A stretch of DNA of 64,000 nucleotides from Spisula solida (taxonomy: Eukaryota > Mollusca > Bivalvia > Venerida > Mactridae), in NCBI GenBank assembly GCA_947247005.1, contig OX365946.1:9308453-9372452 (forward strand), in the 5' to 3' direction. Position numbers and translations under genes: made by a program. The notes under the pieces are model-generated. The model was not told where the DNA came from. It was given only the letters and a program-made list of their open reading frames with translations, and did not search any database. This document shows positions 37,043 through 48,740 of this stretch, piece by piece; within the stretch, counting starts at the first letter, position 1, and the number at the start of each line of letters is the position of its first letter.

Positions 37043-38230
37043 TGCCGTTATACCTACCTAACGCTTACTTGGCACATGCGTCACAATCAAATAATGTTCG
37101 TCTCATGCTCTTGTACGACCAACAATAAACGCAAATTAAAAAAACATGTAGCTTTGCGAAAACATTTGTGCCGCCAGGAAATCGAACCCGGGTGGCAAGA
37201 ATGGAAATCTTGCATGATACCACTACACCAGCGGCGCTACATACGGACACAACATACACACGACCGCAAGACACCAACTTGTCCTCTAAATTGTGAACAG
37301 AGTAATCGAAGCGGACGACTTTTCCGATGCAATGCGCGCGACTAAAATTTAGTAATAAAGAAAGAGGCGAGTGTTGTGGATTATTTTGTTTTTTCTATTT
37401 AAACATGTCCATTATATTAAAAATCGATATTATGCTGTTCACAATTATGAGAAAAAGCGGATGTCTTGTGGCCGTGATGCATATGACATGCCAGTGTCTT
37501 TATACATGTAGCCACTTGTGCATCTCGTCTATATCATATGATCCGAGTTCATGCGGTATGAAAATGGAATAAATTCATTTAGATGTGTGACAAATAAAAA
37601 AGAAATAAAATCGTCGCCCAGCGAATAACGAATAATATTCAGTTGTTGTTTCTACTGTCTACTTTCGATTTCATTCACCAGTGTTTGTTGGCCTCACCGA
37701 AGTTTGCGGAATCGCCAAAAACATCTAACATGCATAATTTATAAGGGTCTGGTGATATTTCAATACCCAATGATATGCGAAGCAACCCTAAATGAGTATT
37801 ATGCTATTTCAACAGGGCTGACTTTTCTTGTAGAAATACAATATATTAAAAGCACCAATTCAGCAAGATGAGCTACGGTGTATGACAAACCAGGAAAATA
37901 GGAAATACATTATGACTTGCAGTTTTGATATAAATTAGAGGGCTATCTGTCTTATATAAAACACAACCAAAGCCGTTCAAAACTTAGGCAACTCCCGGTG
38001 TTTATATTTTCATCTATATTTGAAATGATAAATGAAGTCGTAATTCAATGTAATTCAAAAGAAGAACGATGTATAATTATAACAGTGGATGAACGGTAAT
38101 GAAAGGGAACGTGTTTTTGTGGTCGTTTAAATTCAGTATCTACTATCATTGTGTGAATTATCTTTTTGAGTTTTCTCTTTTTAGTATTATTTGCAATGTT
38201 TGTTTAGCTGGTACTTGGTCATATGATAAT
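37043..38230. repeat. Duplicated block A (uninterrupted reference copy)
   Basis: A roughly 1.2-kb segment that recurs as 41503-41911 plus 56107-57080. Identity is high, with only scattered substitutions and one MITE difference. It includes a degenerate tRNA-Gly and no protein gene. At 37444-37460 it reads straight through the position where block B is split, giving the empty site for the 14-kb insertion. Confidence 0.88.
37167..37237 (-). pseudogene. tRNA-Gly-like pseudogene (anticodon TCC)
   Basis: This is 71 nt, aligning without gaps to the intact tRNA-Gly(CCC) at 25152-25222. The anticodon loop is TTTCCAT, giving TCC. The 3' acceptor strand is GCGGCAC instead of GCGGCGC, and the T stem has two changes (GGTTCGATTTCCTGG), so two helices are weakened. 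A and B boxes are still recognisable. Probably a retro-copy or tRNA pseudogene carried by the duplicated block. Confidence 0.7.
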
Positions 38231-39239
38231 GTTTATACAAAGTTATTTCATAATCTTGATTTACCAATCGAATACAAGTGTATTTCAAAATTTACAGCAC
38301 ATATGTCGGTGTAACGGAATATATATAATTATATTTATGCCTGTATGCCTGCCCGCCATGCCCCCGACCGACAGCCTCAGTTTGCAGAGTACAAGTGAGT
38401 TTAAGTAAAATTGGGCAGCTTCTATGTTTCCTTGGCTTTGGCTTTTGTATATAAATAGTATATCTTTTTAACCCCTTATCACTTTTTGTAACACGATATC
38501 TGATTGTTAGAAATGTAAGTCTGGCAAAAGAACAGAACATAATGGGGTTGTTTACCCTCGCCACCGGGAGAACCTATATGGGCGAGCTTTCACTATGTTT
38601 ATGACAAAAAAAGTTGGTTATCATATTAATATTTAGATCAGGATACACATTTAACTGTAGTTAATCAGAATGCGTGTAACAGAAAGAGATTTCAGGCGAT
38701 ATCACAACAGTAATAAAACATGGTGCAATTCAGATGAAAACAGGATATAGTTCCGCTTTGAATCGTGTGTTCTTATTACAGAATTTAGAAGCACCATTGA
38801 ACCAATCAATGTACCGTTGGTATGAGCTATTCACTGGTCATGTCGTTGGATACAGCAGGTAAATGGTCGAATGTGAATTCTGGTCCACTCTCTTTTTATA
38901 ATATATGCCCTGCTCCTCATGCAAGGGTGACTCATTAATCTCCCGTCAAACAAGGGCTGGCTTTACCAACACAGTAGAAGAACGTATCTACAACCGAACA
39001 GAAATAAATAAATAAATAAAGACATCATCTTTGCTTGATTATTGACCACAATACATGTATATTATATAAACGATTCTAAAATTGACTGCTGGGATACTCA
39101 TTAATGAACCCAGAGCCTGTTGAAAACAGAGTCTGTAAGATTTCAAACACTTTCGGATCAGCTCGCATATAGAACATTTGGACGGTAAAATACATAACAG
39201 TCATAATATTTGTCCGATATTGATAATTTCCCCTTGAAT
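38231..39239. other. Duplicated C1q flanks, no gene
   Basis: 38231-38600 matches 30720-31080, and 38660-39080 matches 31370-31800. This is the block that follows the 3' end of C1q copy 5 in the same arrangement as for copy 3. It documents tandem duplication of the gene with its surroundings. Confidence 0.7.
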
Positions 39240-40412
39240 CTAATATATCTTAAATCCACTGAATGTTACTCCTCTGAAATTAGTTTCACTGATTAAAGTC
39301 ACATCGATTGTGTGATATAACTCTACCCACATACTTTCACCTTCATTGGCGTGCGCTATCGCACCATTGGATGACATGTCATTTCCCCACTGTTCGTTTG
39401 AATGTGCCACTGCAGACGCTACAATCACTCCATCTTTAACAAGACGAACAGCACCGTACCCATTATGCACTAACACAGACAATTCGAAGAAATATGTGCC
39501 AGAGGCTGGAACAGTAAATATTCCAGTATGAACGTTATATCCGTTACCGTCATTAATCAAAACCTCGTCGAACTTAATCAATCTTGTACCGTCATCTTCT
39601 GCTTGATAATGTGTCCACTTGCTTAAGTAAGTTGAGAAAGCGACGTGAACTGAAGTCGTACTTTGGTGTGCCTGGCGGACTTGAGATTTATTTCTCAAAA
39701 TATTTTCAGCAAAATCTTTTGCATTCTTCATTTCGCCAACAGTTGGTCTATCTACACTGGCATTGTTAGTGTCATCATTGCGCGACACTCCATACTGATA
39801 CGAGGTTTCCAACTGGTCCAGAACTTTGCTTGTCCGTTTATCTAAATCATTACTGGGGGTTTGTTTTGCTGAGTGTTGGATCCCTGTTAAATGAGACGCG
39901 AGGCCCACTTCGTGTTGTTTGATCTTAGTTTTCATGGAAACAATACGCACATTCTGTTGTTGAATCACCTTTTCAGTTGCTTCTTTCTCTTTAGCGAGTG
40001 AGTGTGTGGCTTCGAGTAACGAATTTATCGTAGCTTGCTGTCGTTGAAGCTTGGATTCCAGTTCAGTCATTCTGTAATTGTGCTGTTGTTGAAGCTTGGA
40101 TTCCAATTCAGTTATTCTGTCACTGTGCGGCTGTTGTAGCTTGGATTCCAGTTCAGTTATTCTGTCATTGTGCTGTTGTTGAAGCTTGGATTCCAGTTCA
40201 GTTATTATGTCATTGTGCTGCCTAACCATAGATTTCAGCGCAGTAACAATGGCCTTATTGCAAGTTTCACACACCTTAGTTATCGGGCTTTTAGGAGCAA
40301 ACATACTGTCAATGTCTCTGATCATCACATTTCCAGAATCTAGTCCGTCCAGCTCTGAATGCGTTAACACTACTTGGAAGCAAGTCACCAAGAGAACGAA
40401 TAGCGACCACAT
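39240..40412 (-). CDS. Secreted C1q-domain protein (C1q copy 5, intact)
   Basis: A single-exon gene of 390 residues. The start is placed at ATG 40412 (MWSLF) because it aligns with the paralogs and begins the signal peptide. The open frame extends 27 codons further up but has no ATG there. After the signal peptide come CETC (about 48-51) and four 15-residue units of HNDRITELESKLQQQ type (about 66-125). Further helical and linker sequence follows, then a complete C1q domain (about 255-390) with NDGNGYNVHTGIFTVP, GTYFF and FSGFKIY. It is closest to C1q copy 3 in the linker (SYQYGVSRNDDTNN shared) but has the longer stalk of copy 4. It is expected to be secreted and multimeric. A ligand-binding immune role is inferred from the family. 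No defect seen. Confidence 0.93.
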   Translation of the reverse strand: MWSLFVLLVTCFQVVLTHSELDGLDSGNVMIRDIDSMFAPKSPITKVCETCNKAIVTALKSMVRQHNDIITELESKLQQQHNDRITELESKLQQPHSDRITELESKLQQQHNYRMTELESKLQRQQATINSLLEATHSLAKEKEATEKVIQQQNVRIVSMKTKIKQHEVGLASHLTGIQHSAKQTPSNDLDKRTSKVLDQLETSYQYGVSRNDDTNNASVDRPTVGEMKNAKDFAENILRNKSQVRQAHQSTTSVHVAFSTYLSKWTHYQAEDDGTRLIKFDEVLINDGNGYNVHTGIFTVPASGTYFFELSVLVHNGYGAVRLVKDGVIVASAVAHSNEQWGNDMSSNGAIAHANEGESMWVELYHTIDVTLISETNFRGVTFSGFKIY

Positions 40413-40600
40413 CCTTGCAGACAAAAGTAAGCAACGCTGAAAAATTATGTCGGCGCGTATTTGAATGACTACATGTCCTGTATATATAGCCAAACAGATA
40501 AGATTGCGTTCATCCTGTGTGTACTTACCGATATTTTAAATGCGAACTTTCAGTTTTAGAGCTTACATTTCGAACATAATTGCTTATCAGTGTAACACAG
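40413..40600 (-). promoter_or_regulatory. Promoter of C1q copy 5
   Basis: TATATATA (40481-40488) lies about 70 bp upstream of ATG 40412. Next to it is GATAAG on the plus strand (40497-40502), in the context CAAACAGATAAGATTG shared with copies 3 and 4. Farther upstream, the GATATTTTAAATGCGAACTTT block (about 40531-40551) is shared with copy 4. GATA factors are known regulators in haemocytes and gut of many animals; their use here is inference. Confidence 0.6.
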
Positions 40601-40892
40601 ATGTCCGTCAAATGCACTTGATATATACATGTACTTACATTTGGTCTAAACTGCAATATCAAATTTTATTTTAAATTCAAAATGGATTTAATTCATCCAC
40701 ACGTCGACCAGTCTGCCCCAGTCGCCTTACGACCTCCACTTGAAGAGAGCTAGAATATGACCATCTTTTAGATTGGACTGAAGACTGATTTTATGTTTCA
40801 TTGAGTTTGGATGCAGTTTGTAAATGCTATCTATTCTTAACATCTGACCTCTTGGTCTGTGTGGGACAATTTTTTATTTAAGGATAGTTAGC

Positions 40893-41090
40893 ATACAGAA
40901 TAATGTGAAAGGTGGGTAAATTTGGTATATCTACAAAGGTGGATTACAATTATGTGCACCAATTATCAGTGATGCTTTGAGTACAATACTGACCTTATCT
41001 GTTTATTTAAGTGATTTGTAAAACCAATTTTGCAGTTGACCAAACCGTTTCATGTTTGTAAATATCATATTATCCTAGGCGGAATATAGT
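40893..41090. mobile_element. MITE, family M1 (copy 2)
   Basis: This aligns along nearly its full length with 3509-3718 (shared words GTGGATTACAATTATGTGCA and GACCTTATCTGTTTATTTAA). Its left terminus is degraded and the right retains ATCCTAGGCGGAATATAG. It is absent from the paralogous place near 36990, so it inserted after the duplication or was lost from block A. Confidence 0.75.
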
Positions 41091-41131
41091 AGATGGTGAT
41101 TTTTATTTCTACGCCTTCCACCAATTCCATG

Positions 41132-41500
41132 GATTATTCTGGTTGTTGAGATACAAATGTTTCATCAGACCAAGTACTAGCTGAACATATTTACCGAAAA
41201 GAGAAACTCAATAAGGTAGTTAAATCACATAATGATATTTACTTAGATACTGAATCTGTATGACCACAAAACAAGTTCCCTTTCATTACCGTTCATCCAC
41301 TATTATAAGAATACATGTACATGTTTTTTTATTTAAATTGATTTACGACATCCATTTTTCATTTCAAATCAAGACAGAAAACATGTAAATACAGGAAGTC
41401 GCCCTATGTATTGTACTGCCACATTCAAGGTAGATTGTCTTCATTTCTTTCAAAAGTGCAAGGTCATTTATTTATTTTAATTGAGAAGCGTGTTGGTTAA
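41132..41500. repeat. Inverted copy of part of block A
   Basis: About 41175-41300 is the reverse complement of 38085-38225 (compare CAAGTACTAGCTGAAC with GTTTAGCTGGTACTTG, and the GAAAGGGAAC end). It interrupts the sequence that is continuous at 37042 in block A. Rearrangement by inverted duplication is the likely cause. Confidence 0.6.
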
Positions 41501-41502
41501 TG

Positions 41503-41911
41503 CCGTTATACCTACCTAACGCTTACTTGGCACATGCGTCACAATCAAATAATGTTCTTCTCATGCTCTTGTACGACCAACAATAAACGCAAATTAAAAA
41601 AACATGTAGCTTTGCGAAAACATATGCGCTGCCAGGAAATCGAACGCGGGTCGCAAGAATGGAAATCTTGCATGATACCACTACACCAGGGCGCTATATA
41701 CGCACACAACATACACACGACCGCAAGACACCCACTTGTCCTCCAAATTGTGAACAGAGTAATCGAAGCGGACGCCTTTACCGATGCAATGCGCGCGACT
41801 AAAATTTAGTAATAAAACAAGAGGCGAGTGTTGTGGATTATTTTGTTTTTACTATTTAAACTTGTCCATTATATTAAAAATCGATATTATGCTGTTCACA
41901 ATTATGAGGAA
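41503..41911. repeat. Duplicated block B, left part
   Basis: This matches 37043-37454 closely up to ATTATGAG (41901-41908). The sequence then switches abruptly to the terminus of the 14-kb insertion. The remainder of the block resumes at 56107. Confidence 0.88.
41625..41694 (-). pseudogene. tRNA-Gly-like pseudogene, second copy
   Basis: A 70-nt paralog of the tRNA-like sequence at 37167-37237. It has lost one base in the 5' acceptor strand (GCGCCC), and its 3' acceptor strand is GCAGCGC. The B box is changed to GCGTTCGATTT. Not expected to be functional. Confidence 0.7.
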
Positions 41912-42345
41912 CCCTTCCCGAAGAAAAACACACTTATACCAAAAACCCACTTAAAACCAACTTATTAGTGGGTTTTTCCTGCGTTTTTTGACAAAAGTAT
42001 GCTAAAAGCGAGTTTTTCCTGGGTTTTTAACAAATAAGTGTGTTTTTTGTTGGCAAAAGTGAGTTTTTTGTATCTTGAAGTGGGTCTTTTGATCAAATAA
42101 GTGGGTTAAAGTGCGTCTTTTAATATCTGAAGTGTGTTTTTGTTGGTCTTTTAATAAATGAAGTTGGTTAAAGTGGGTCTTTAAAGAAAATAAGTTGGCT
42201 AAAGTGCGTCTTTTAAATAATGATATTCTCAGAAGTGGGTTAAAGTTGGTTTTAAGTTGGTCTTTTACTTTTTAGATAATATTGCGCTTTGTGAGCTTCA
42301 CATGCAAAAGACTCTCTTAAAACCAACTTCTGGAAGAAGTTGGTC
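41912..42345. repeat. Left subterminal word array
   Basis: About 430 bp dominated by variants of AAGTGGGTTTT: AAGTGAGTTTT, AAGTGTGTTTT, AAGTTGGTTAAA, AAGTGCGTCTTT, AAGTGGGTCTTT, AAGCGAGTTTT. Some occur as reverse complements (AAAACCAACTT, AAACCCACTT). G at positions 3 and 7 is nearly fixed while positions 4-6 vary. Not a simple satellite, because spacing and word choice are irregular. Confidence 0.85.
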
Positions 42346-44879
42346 TTTTCTTTTGAAATGTTGACTGGATCACTGAACCGAAGATATTAGATCTACACTT
42401 ATTCATTGCTTCGAATTACAACGCATACTATGTTTTGTACATCTTTTGTTTGGTATTTCAGTAACTGTTGTTGTTTATGTATGTAAATATGTTTAGAACA
42501 AAATCTTAAATGACAGTTTATTTTAAGTCATTGCTGTAAACTTATTTCCCTGTGAAAAAATACCGAACGTTCATTTCGAGACGTTATAGGATAAAACCCA
42601 TTTTCCGGAATTTCCGCATCTTACTGCGGATATACATGTACATGTATTGACTTGACCATCTTACCTGTTATCAGCATAATCTAATAGCTGGCACAATTAA
42701 TGCTTTATACATGTATAAACCCGGTCGTACGTTTTTCATAAGCGGTGGTATATTACTAATACGTTCGACGTGTAATACAAACACAAATTTAAAGAATCGG
42801 GAATTTACATGGTTTGCTCGAAGAAATTGATATATTCAACGCAAGAACCTTGTCACATGTTCATCCGGACCAATTTAACAACTCCGGAATATACCCGGTT
42901 GGTTATAAAGATACAAAATATACTTGACAACTTCGTGTACATACATACACCCGTACATACATTTATTTGGTAAATCGACATAAAAAATGTCTAGCACGCA
43001 TGTTAATTAAACATGCGTAACCATTTACATTACAAAAAAATGGCAATCAATATAAGGACACAAGAGAAAGTAGTTATCTATAAACCAATTAATACATTAG
43101 TTCATGCTATATATAAGGACACAAGAGAAAGTAGTTATCTATAAACTACTAGTGTACCTTATAATTAATATTTGCAAGTTTTTTATCAGTCTATTTGTCA
43201 AATGAAAATAATAAACTATATCACATAGTACGTTGTTATTATTGTATTATAGCGTTATCAATTTTGAATTAATTAATCCCCAATTAACAATCGATAATTG
43301 CAGACGGTATAATGTAAACCAATCCAATTATAACATACTGTACACTATAATCTCACCAGTTTAATTTATTGCCTAGGGCTACATATCTTTGCGATTTATG
43401 ACCCATGTGACACGCGTTCCAGACAGTTTCACAGTTAGGGGTCTTGAAGTTGAAGTTGTTCAGAACCAAATCTGGTACTCTACTGACACTCTTTTGTTTT
43501 CACACACGATTTGTTCATATAAATTATGCACAATATACCAGGTCAGTGAATTATGACCAGAGCATAAAATATATAATTATTAATTTTGTATATATTTGTT
43601 ATGAGCATTGTATTATGCTATATGTAAAATAATACATATATAACTTTGCACAGCCATTTACCTTGAAATTGTTAATATGACATCTGCTATTTTAATAAAA
43701 CATACATTGAACAATATATTTTTGGTGATAGCTTGATCACAATATGGACACATTTTATGAACATAGTTGATAGAGTGATTGCAGGGCTTTGTCTTGTCTT
43801 CATATTAAGATTGATGACATAGTGTAATTCATTTTCATATATTGTAGGGGGAGTAGATCTACCCCTTTTAGTTTTTAATTGATACCAAATTTTTTTTTTA
43901 AATACTAAAATTAGTTTATTTAATATTTCACTGCATGCATGGTAACGACGTTAGACTTTTTATAAATACCGAAACTAGACTTCGCAGTTTATGCACGTAT
44001 TATTATATGAATTATGGTCCCCCCATTACACATGAATACCTGTCATTAATTGTTTAAATCACGAAAGTGAATATCGTGTGGAATCTATACGTGATTCGAA
44101 AACCTTTAAACTAATAAACCTGGCTTTCTGATAAAATCATTCGGATGCCTTATAATGAGAAGATTTATTATCTTGTAGATTGTCATAGCGAATAATTAAA
44201 TAAAGTGAAGGAAAAAATGCCAATTATTTGTGCTATAATAAATTTAATGCAAGGTGTAAACTTAAAAGATTTCCTCTTAAATAAAAAAGAAATGCGCCTT
44301 AATTTTTTACACTAGCATGCGATGATCCAAACGGGGCCATTATGTGTGCTATTCGGACACTGATTTCACCAGGGGACCATGGAGTTTTAATCAGGACCGC
44401 TCTATGAAAATATGTTCGACTCTGACAAATATCTTTAATCGCGCGTGCATTCCGTCCGGAATTCGGCCTTTATCAACTTCTTCAAGAGTTCTTGCGGAGT
44501 TACTTCCCCTTTCGCGCTTTAGCTCAATATTTGAAAATTGAGAACGACGGAAGATTCTGGTGAAATTATACACAGAAGTAGTTGCTTTATGAGGTAATTT
44601 CGTGTTAGATGAATTTGTTTTTGTAGTCTAGAATATACACTTTATTATTGCAAGGAATATGCTTGAATAAAATTTAGATTGCTTTAGAAGTGGAGACTTG
44701 ACTCTTTGTCAAGTTTGTGTTTTCAAATTCAATTCAAAATTGCAATCACATTGCCGCGAGAGCAGTAGATCAGACTGGCAGAATATTTTGATGCTTATTG
44801 TATATCTTTGTGCTAACTCGATATATTTGTATGGTAACTTTGTTTAATGTAGAGATTCTATAAAACTCTATTTAGCCAA
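42346..44879. other. Interior of the 14-kb element, no gene seen
   Basis: AT-rich sequence without recognisable coding regions. A 61-bp-period direct duplication (TATAAGGACACAAGAGAAAG) lies at 43051-43147. The region 43200-43700 is particularly rich in A and T. Confidence 0.4.
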
Positions 44880-44960
44880 GTGTCTCGACCGAGAATCGAA
44901 CCAGCCACCTCGCGATCACACGTCCAGACTAATTTAATTATCCACTCGACGGGTTTCATG
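44880..44960 (-). repeat. tRNA-like SINE head
   Basis: On the minus strand a B box GGTTCGATTCTCGG is preceded by a region resembling an anticodon arm and GTCGAGTGG. Stems do not close fully. A SINE or tRNA relic nested in the 14-kb element. Confidence 0.45.
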
Positions 44961-45031
44961 TTAAGTTAGATACCATACATGTTAGCTCAGTTGTTAGTGT
45001 GCTATACTAATATTGACGATAATTGCTACTG

Positions 45032-45100
45032 TGGGTGGCACAGTGGTCGAGTGGTAACGCACTTGACTACTGATCAAGAGGTCCCACAAGGCACAGACAC
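45032..45100 (+). repeat. tRNA-like SINE head
   Basis: An A-box-like TGGTCGAGTGGTAACGC and the following ACTTGACTACTGATCAAGAGG arm resemble a tRNA 5' half. The 3' half is replaced by GGCACAGACACTTGGGGTC, whose reverse complement recurs at 45928-45948. A scrambled SINE. Confidence 0.45.
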
Positions 45101-46081
45101 TTGGGGTCTGGACCCCGACCCCCAGGTACGCATCAGGATATATTTTTATCGTCAATATTGTATACCCAGACCCATACATCAATCACATTAACATTATTAA
45201 ACGTATTCGGGACTTATAATTTGTTTGTGTTTAACTGACTGCAAATTTCCTGCCTATATAATGGTCAAGTACACATTACTCTTCGCGATGATGATAGTGA
45301 CAGAAACCGAAATCCACCCCTGCCTCCACAATATGCGAGAAAGTTGGCAATTTTCAACTGAAAACATGCCTCGCACATAATCTTTCGACAATGGTTTCCC
45401 GCCTGATCAATACGAAAGTATGTCGTCGTGCGTTGAACGTTGGAACCAGATATGTAAATAAACCATTCGGAATACCTCGTTTGGGTCCAACATTCAAAGT
45501 GTGACACGGTTCTTATGTATCAGGCTGGGAACCACTGTTCAAATTGTCAAAATATTATGTGCGCGGCGGAAAATGAGTTGACAATTGCAAACTTTCCTGA
45601 TATTTTGTAAACAAGAGTGCTGATCATCGAGTATTGTCAGTATAGTCATCATAAAGATTAACTTGTTATTGACCGAAGGATACCAGAAATATATGGGAAA
45701 GTTGCAAAACAAGTTTTACACAATCATTTTTTCTAGGTTGGTGTGCGAGAAAGTTCAGCAAAACATATTTATCTTTGTGTTTTTTTAAGCAGCATTAAAA
45801 GGAATTTCGTAGATTTTTGTATTAATATCACATACATCCCAACTCATGTTTGTGTGAATACTGAATGAGTCTGGATATATTAGAACTATAAAAAAAATCC
45901 ATGCGCATAGCGGGAGGGGGCGTGGACCAGACCCCAAGTGTCTGTACCACAGGGCCCGACATTAACACTGGTCTGAGACCAGTGAAAATTCTGGAGGACC
46001 AGTAAATGTCCTATTTACAAATTGTGCGTTTCTGCACTGTCGGACCATTGGCCAAAATAGTTTGTGTCTAGGCCTGTCACA

Positions 46082-46425
46082 GGGTCGAATCTCGGCTGGG
46101 GCACTTGGTCATTTCTAAAACACTTATCAGTGTTTCCCACCCAACTGAAGATGTACTGGTTGGAAACCAAGAGGTTATCTTGCATGTATCGGTACTATAC
46201 ACCGGGCACGTTAAAGAACCAAGGAGTCTATTCGGACCAAGCTAGGGTAACACCTGCCAATAATGTAGATATAGTGAATAGCACCGATACACCTCGGGTT
46301 TCCATCTCTAGTTGGGTGGGAAACACTGAAAAGTGTTCTGAAATATCCAGACTCCAGTGCCCCTGATCAAGATTGGAACCATGGACCTCTGGATTGGTAG
46401 TTGAGAGCGTTAACCACTATATTTA
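46082..46425. repeat. Inverted SINE-like repeat
   Basis: The two halves (about 46095-46170 and 46305-46380) are imperfect reverse complements sharing GTGTTTCCCACCCAACT. The minus strand of 46358-46425 carries a tRNA-like GTGGTTAACGCTCTCAACTA head. An open frame across the hairpin is incidental. Confidence 0.5.
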
Positions 46426-46784
46426 CAGACAAGGATAATGTTGATAACATACCTGTATTTTGAATGGTACTGTGGCATAATTCTGCAGGAAAATTTGATA
46501 GATACAGATTCAGCTTTTGAAAATAGCAGCTGCAATTTAAGTTTAACTAAGACTTGACCCATTTGAATGTTTGTCAACTTTTAATTCTTTATCCTACTCC
46601 TAGAAAAGTGTTTTGTGCATGACAAATAGGAATTTTACTAATTAGTGGTTTCATTTTGCATCAGTACTTGCATATACTATCAACATCACACTTCGGGGCA
46701 TATGTCCCTTACAAATACAATGCCAGCTATTGTTATGATATATGCTTGTACATTTTTTCTAATTATTTCCTCCGGTTCTTGCAG

Positions 46785-46946
46785 CACATCGTTCAAGCTT
46801 TAATAGATACAGCACTGCCACCAGGTGAGACTGAAAAACGCCATCATGACATTTTTGGATGCTGTTTACGTATGGCAACTTGTGCTCTGCTCCATGAACA
46901 AATGTTCAACCAAGAATCCCTGCTGCAGAAAGAACAGCTATCATTG
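46785..46946 (+). CDS. Exon-like segment inside the 14-kb element
   Basis: A 162-nt open segment preceded by a strong polypyrimidine tract and acceptor (TTATTTCCTCCGGTTCTTGCAG) and followed by a donor (ATTG|GTAATT). It is phase 0 at both ends and encodes 54 residues beginning HIVQALIDTALPPGETEKRH and including CCLRMATCALLHEQMF. The composition is protein-like, with amphipathic helices. No domain is recognised. It could be one exon of a host gene captured by the element or a relic of the element's own gene. No neighbouring exon could be matched to it with confidence. Confidence 0.45.
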
Positions 46947-47329
46947 GTAATTTGCAGTTTTATTAATGATTTTTACTGAACTTGCTCACAAGTTCGAGGG
47001 CTCGGTACAAAACTATTGTATGTGGGGTGTCCCAGAATAGCGTATAATCATTATCACGTTATATCATGAGAACTATCATAATTCTTGTCTGGGCTATTTC
47101 TCAAGAACCTCTGCTCAGATTTTAACAAAACTTCATAGATAGCTTCACTACAAAGTGGAGATGCGCATATCTTAGGCACTTTCCGGTTCGCTGATTATTC
47201 ACACAGTTATGCCCCTTGGAAGATCGCACTACTAAATTCTTGTCCAGGCTATTTCTCAAGATCGACTGCTCAGATTTTAACAAAACTAATTACTTCATGG
47301 ATAGCTTCACTACCAAGTGCAGGCTTTCC

Positions 47330-47560
47330 AGCGTTCATAGTTTTTCCTAGTTTTCCTACTTTTTCCTACTTTTTTGAATGCCCTCCTAGTTTTTCCTAGT
47401 TTTGTCTAAAACCTCCTACAGGGTTCCCACAGAGCCGGGAAAACGGGAAAAAGTCGGAAATCGGTAAAATCGAATCCCGGTCGTGAAAAGTCGGGAATTT
47501 TATTCAAAACTGGCCAAAGTCGGGAAAAACCGGGAAAGGTGCGAAAGTTCGAAGTATGAA
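47330..47560. repeat. CCTAGTTTTTCCTA word repeats and GGGAAAA words
   Basis: 47338-47420 has about eight CCTASTTTTTCC words, followed by GTCGGGAA/CGGGAAAA words to 47560. A related CTAGTTTTCCTAG cluster lies at 50455-50545 in the other orientation relative to a shared GAAAGCCTGC flank. Low-complexity, non-coding, probably a nested element terminus. Confidence 0.5.
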
Positions 47561-48072
47561 CATATTCGGGTACGAAACTACTTCCATATAGTAGTTATCA
47601 AAGCGTGTTATTAAAACGGCACCCGTCAAATTGTTTTCCAAAGTGTCAGCATCTTTGGTAAACATTCGTTTTCGTCGAGAAATAGGCTTCAGTTTAAAAC
47701 AAACGTTGTATGACCTGTCGTTTATATAACAATAATGAGCGTTGACATTGAATACAACGGCATCGGCAGTGTCATCACGTTAGCATCAAAGCTGAGAAAC
47801 TTAACTTTGAGGACGAAACATTGGTCGGTCTGTCAGTCGGTCTTTCTGTTTGTAGACCAAAATTATGGTTTCCATTCAATATCTCAATAGGCTTTGTCCT
47901 ATGATCTTGTCACTTAACATGGATGTTGGTTACCACCAGTAAACGATCCCTATTGATTTTGGTGTCAGTAGGTCAAAGATCCAGGTTTCTGGGACCTGTA
48001 ACATTAATGACTATTTGACATACACAGGTCTAGGAAAGTGTTACATGTACAGATCATCTGTAAAGTTACCAA

Positions 48073-48740
48073 ATATCTGTAAAATTATTATTATATACCC
48101 CCAGATACACAGTATATGGGGGCTATAGTTATTGGAGTCATGCTTGAGGATAGTTGGTCCGTGCAAATTTTGTCTGCGCTATTACACTGTAACCATTGGT
48201 CGTATTTCAATGAAACTTTGCATGACTGATCAGTACCAAGTCTAGTTATGCATATCCTCGGCACACGTTGGTCGGATGAATTTTAAGGGAGTTATGGTCC
48301 TTTGTTTTTTATGCCCCCGTATCGATAGATCGGGAGGCATATAGTGATTCACCTGTCCGTCCGTTCGTCCGTCGGTCCTGGTTAACCCAAATTGACCGTT
48401 TCTTCTAGCATCATTATGGCTTGCTACAAAGCTTCCAAACTTGCATGGATGTTGTATATGAACACTCTCCACACACCTGTATCACCTGACCCCATTTTGA
48501 CCTTCACCTTGACCTAATTTCGACTTAGACTTATTTATGGACAAGGCTTCCACAGGGGGCATAAGCGTTTATTGAACGCAGTCTTGTTTTACACTTAAAG
48601 TTTGTCCACACTATTTCTCTGTTACTAATGGTCAGAATTCAATGAAACTTCGCATGAATGATCATTACCAAGTCTAGTTGTGCATATCCTCACCACATGT
48701 TGTAGGATTAATTTTAAGGGACTTATGGCCCTTGATTTTT
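48073..48740. repeat. Mollusc-type dispersed repeat with nested GGGGGCAT element
   Basis: The outer repeat (ACCCCCAGATACACAGTATA; CAATGAAACTTYGCATG words recurring at about 48210, 48637) is interrupted at about 48309-48590. The inserted element has ATGCCCCCGTATC and GGGGGCATAAGCG inverted ends and contains CCGTCCGTTCGTCCGTCGG. Partial copies of the same 3' end occur near 50715-50755. Non-coding. Confidence 0.55.
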
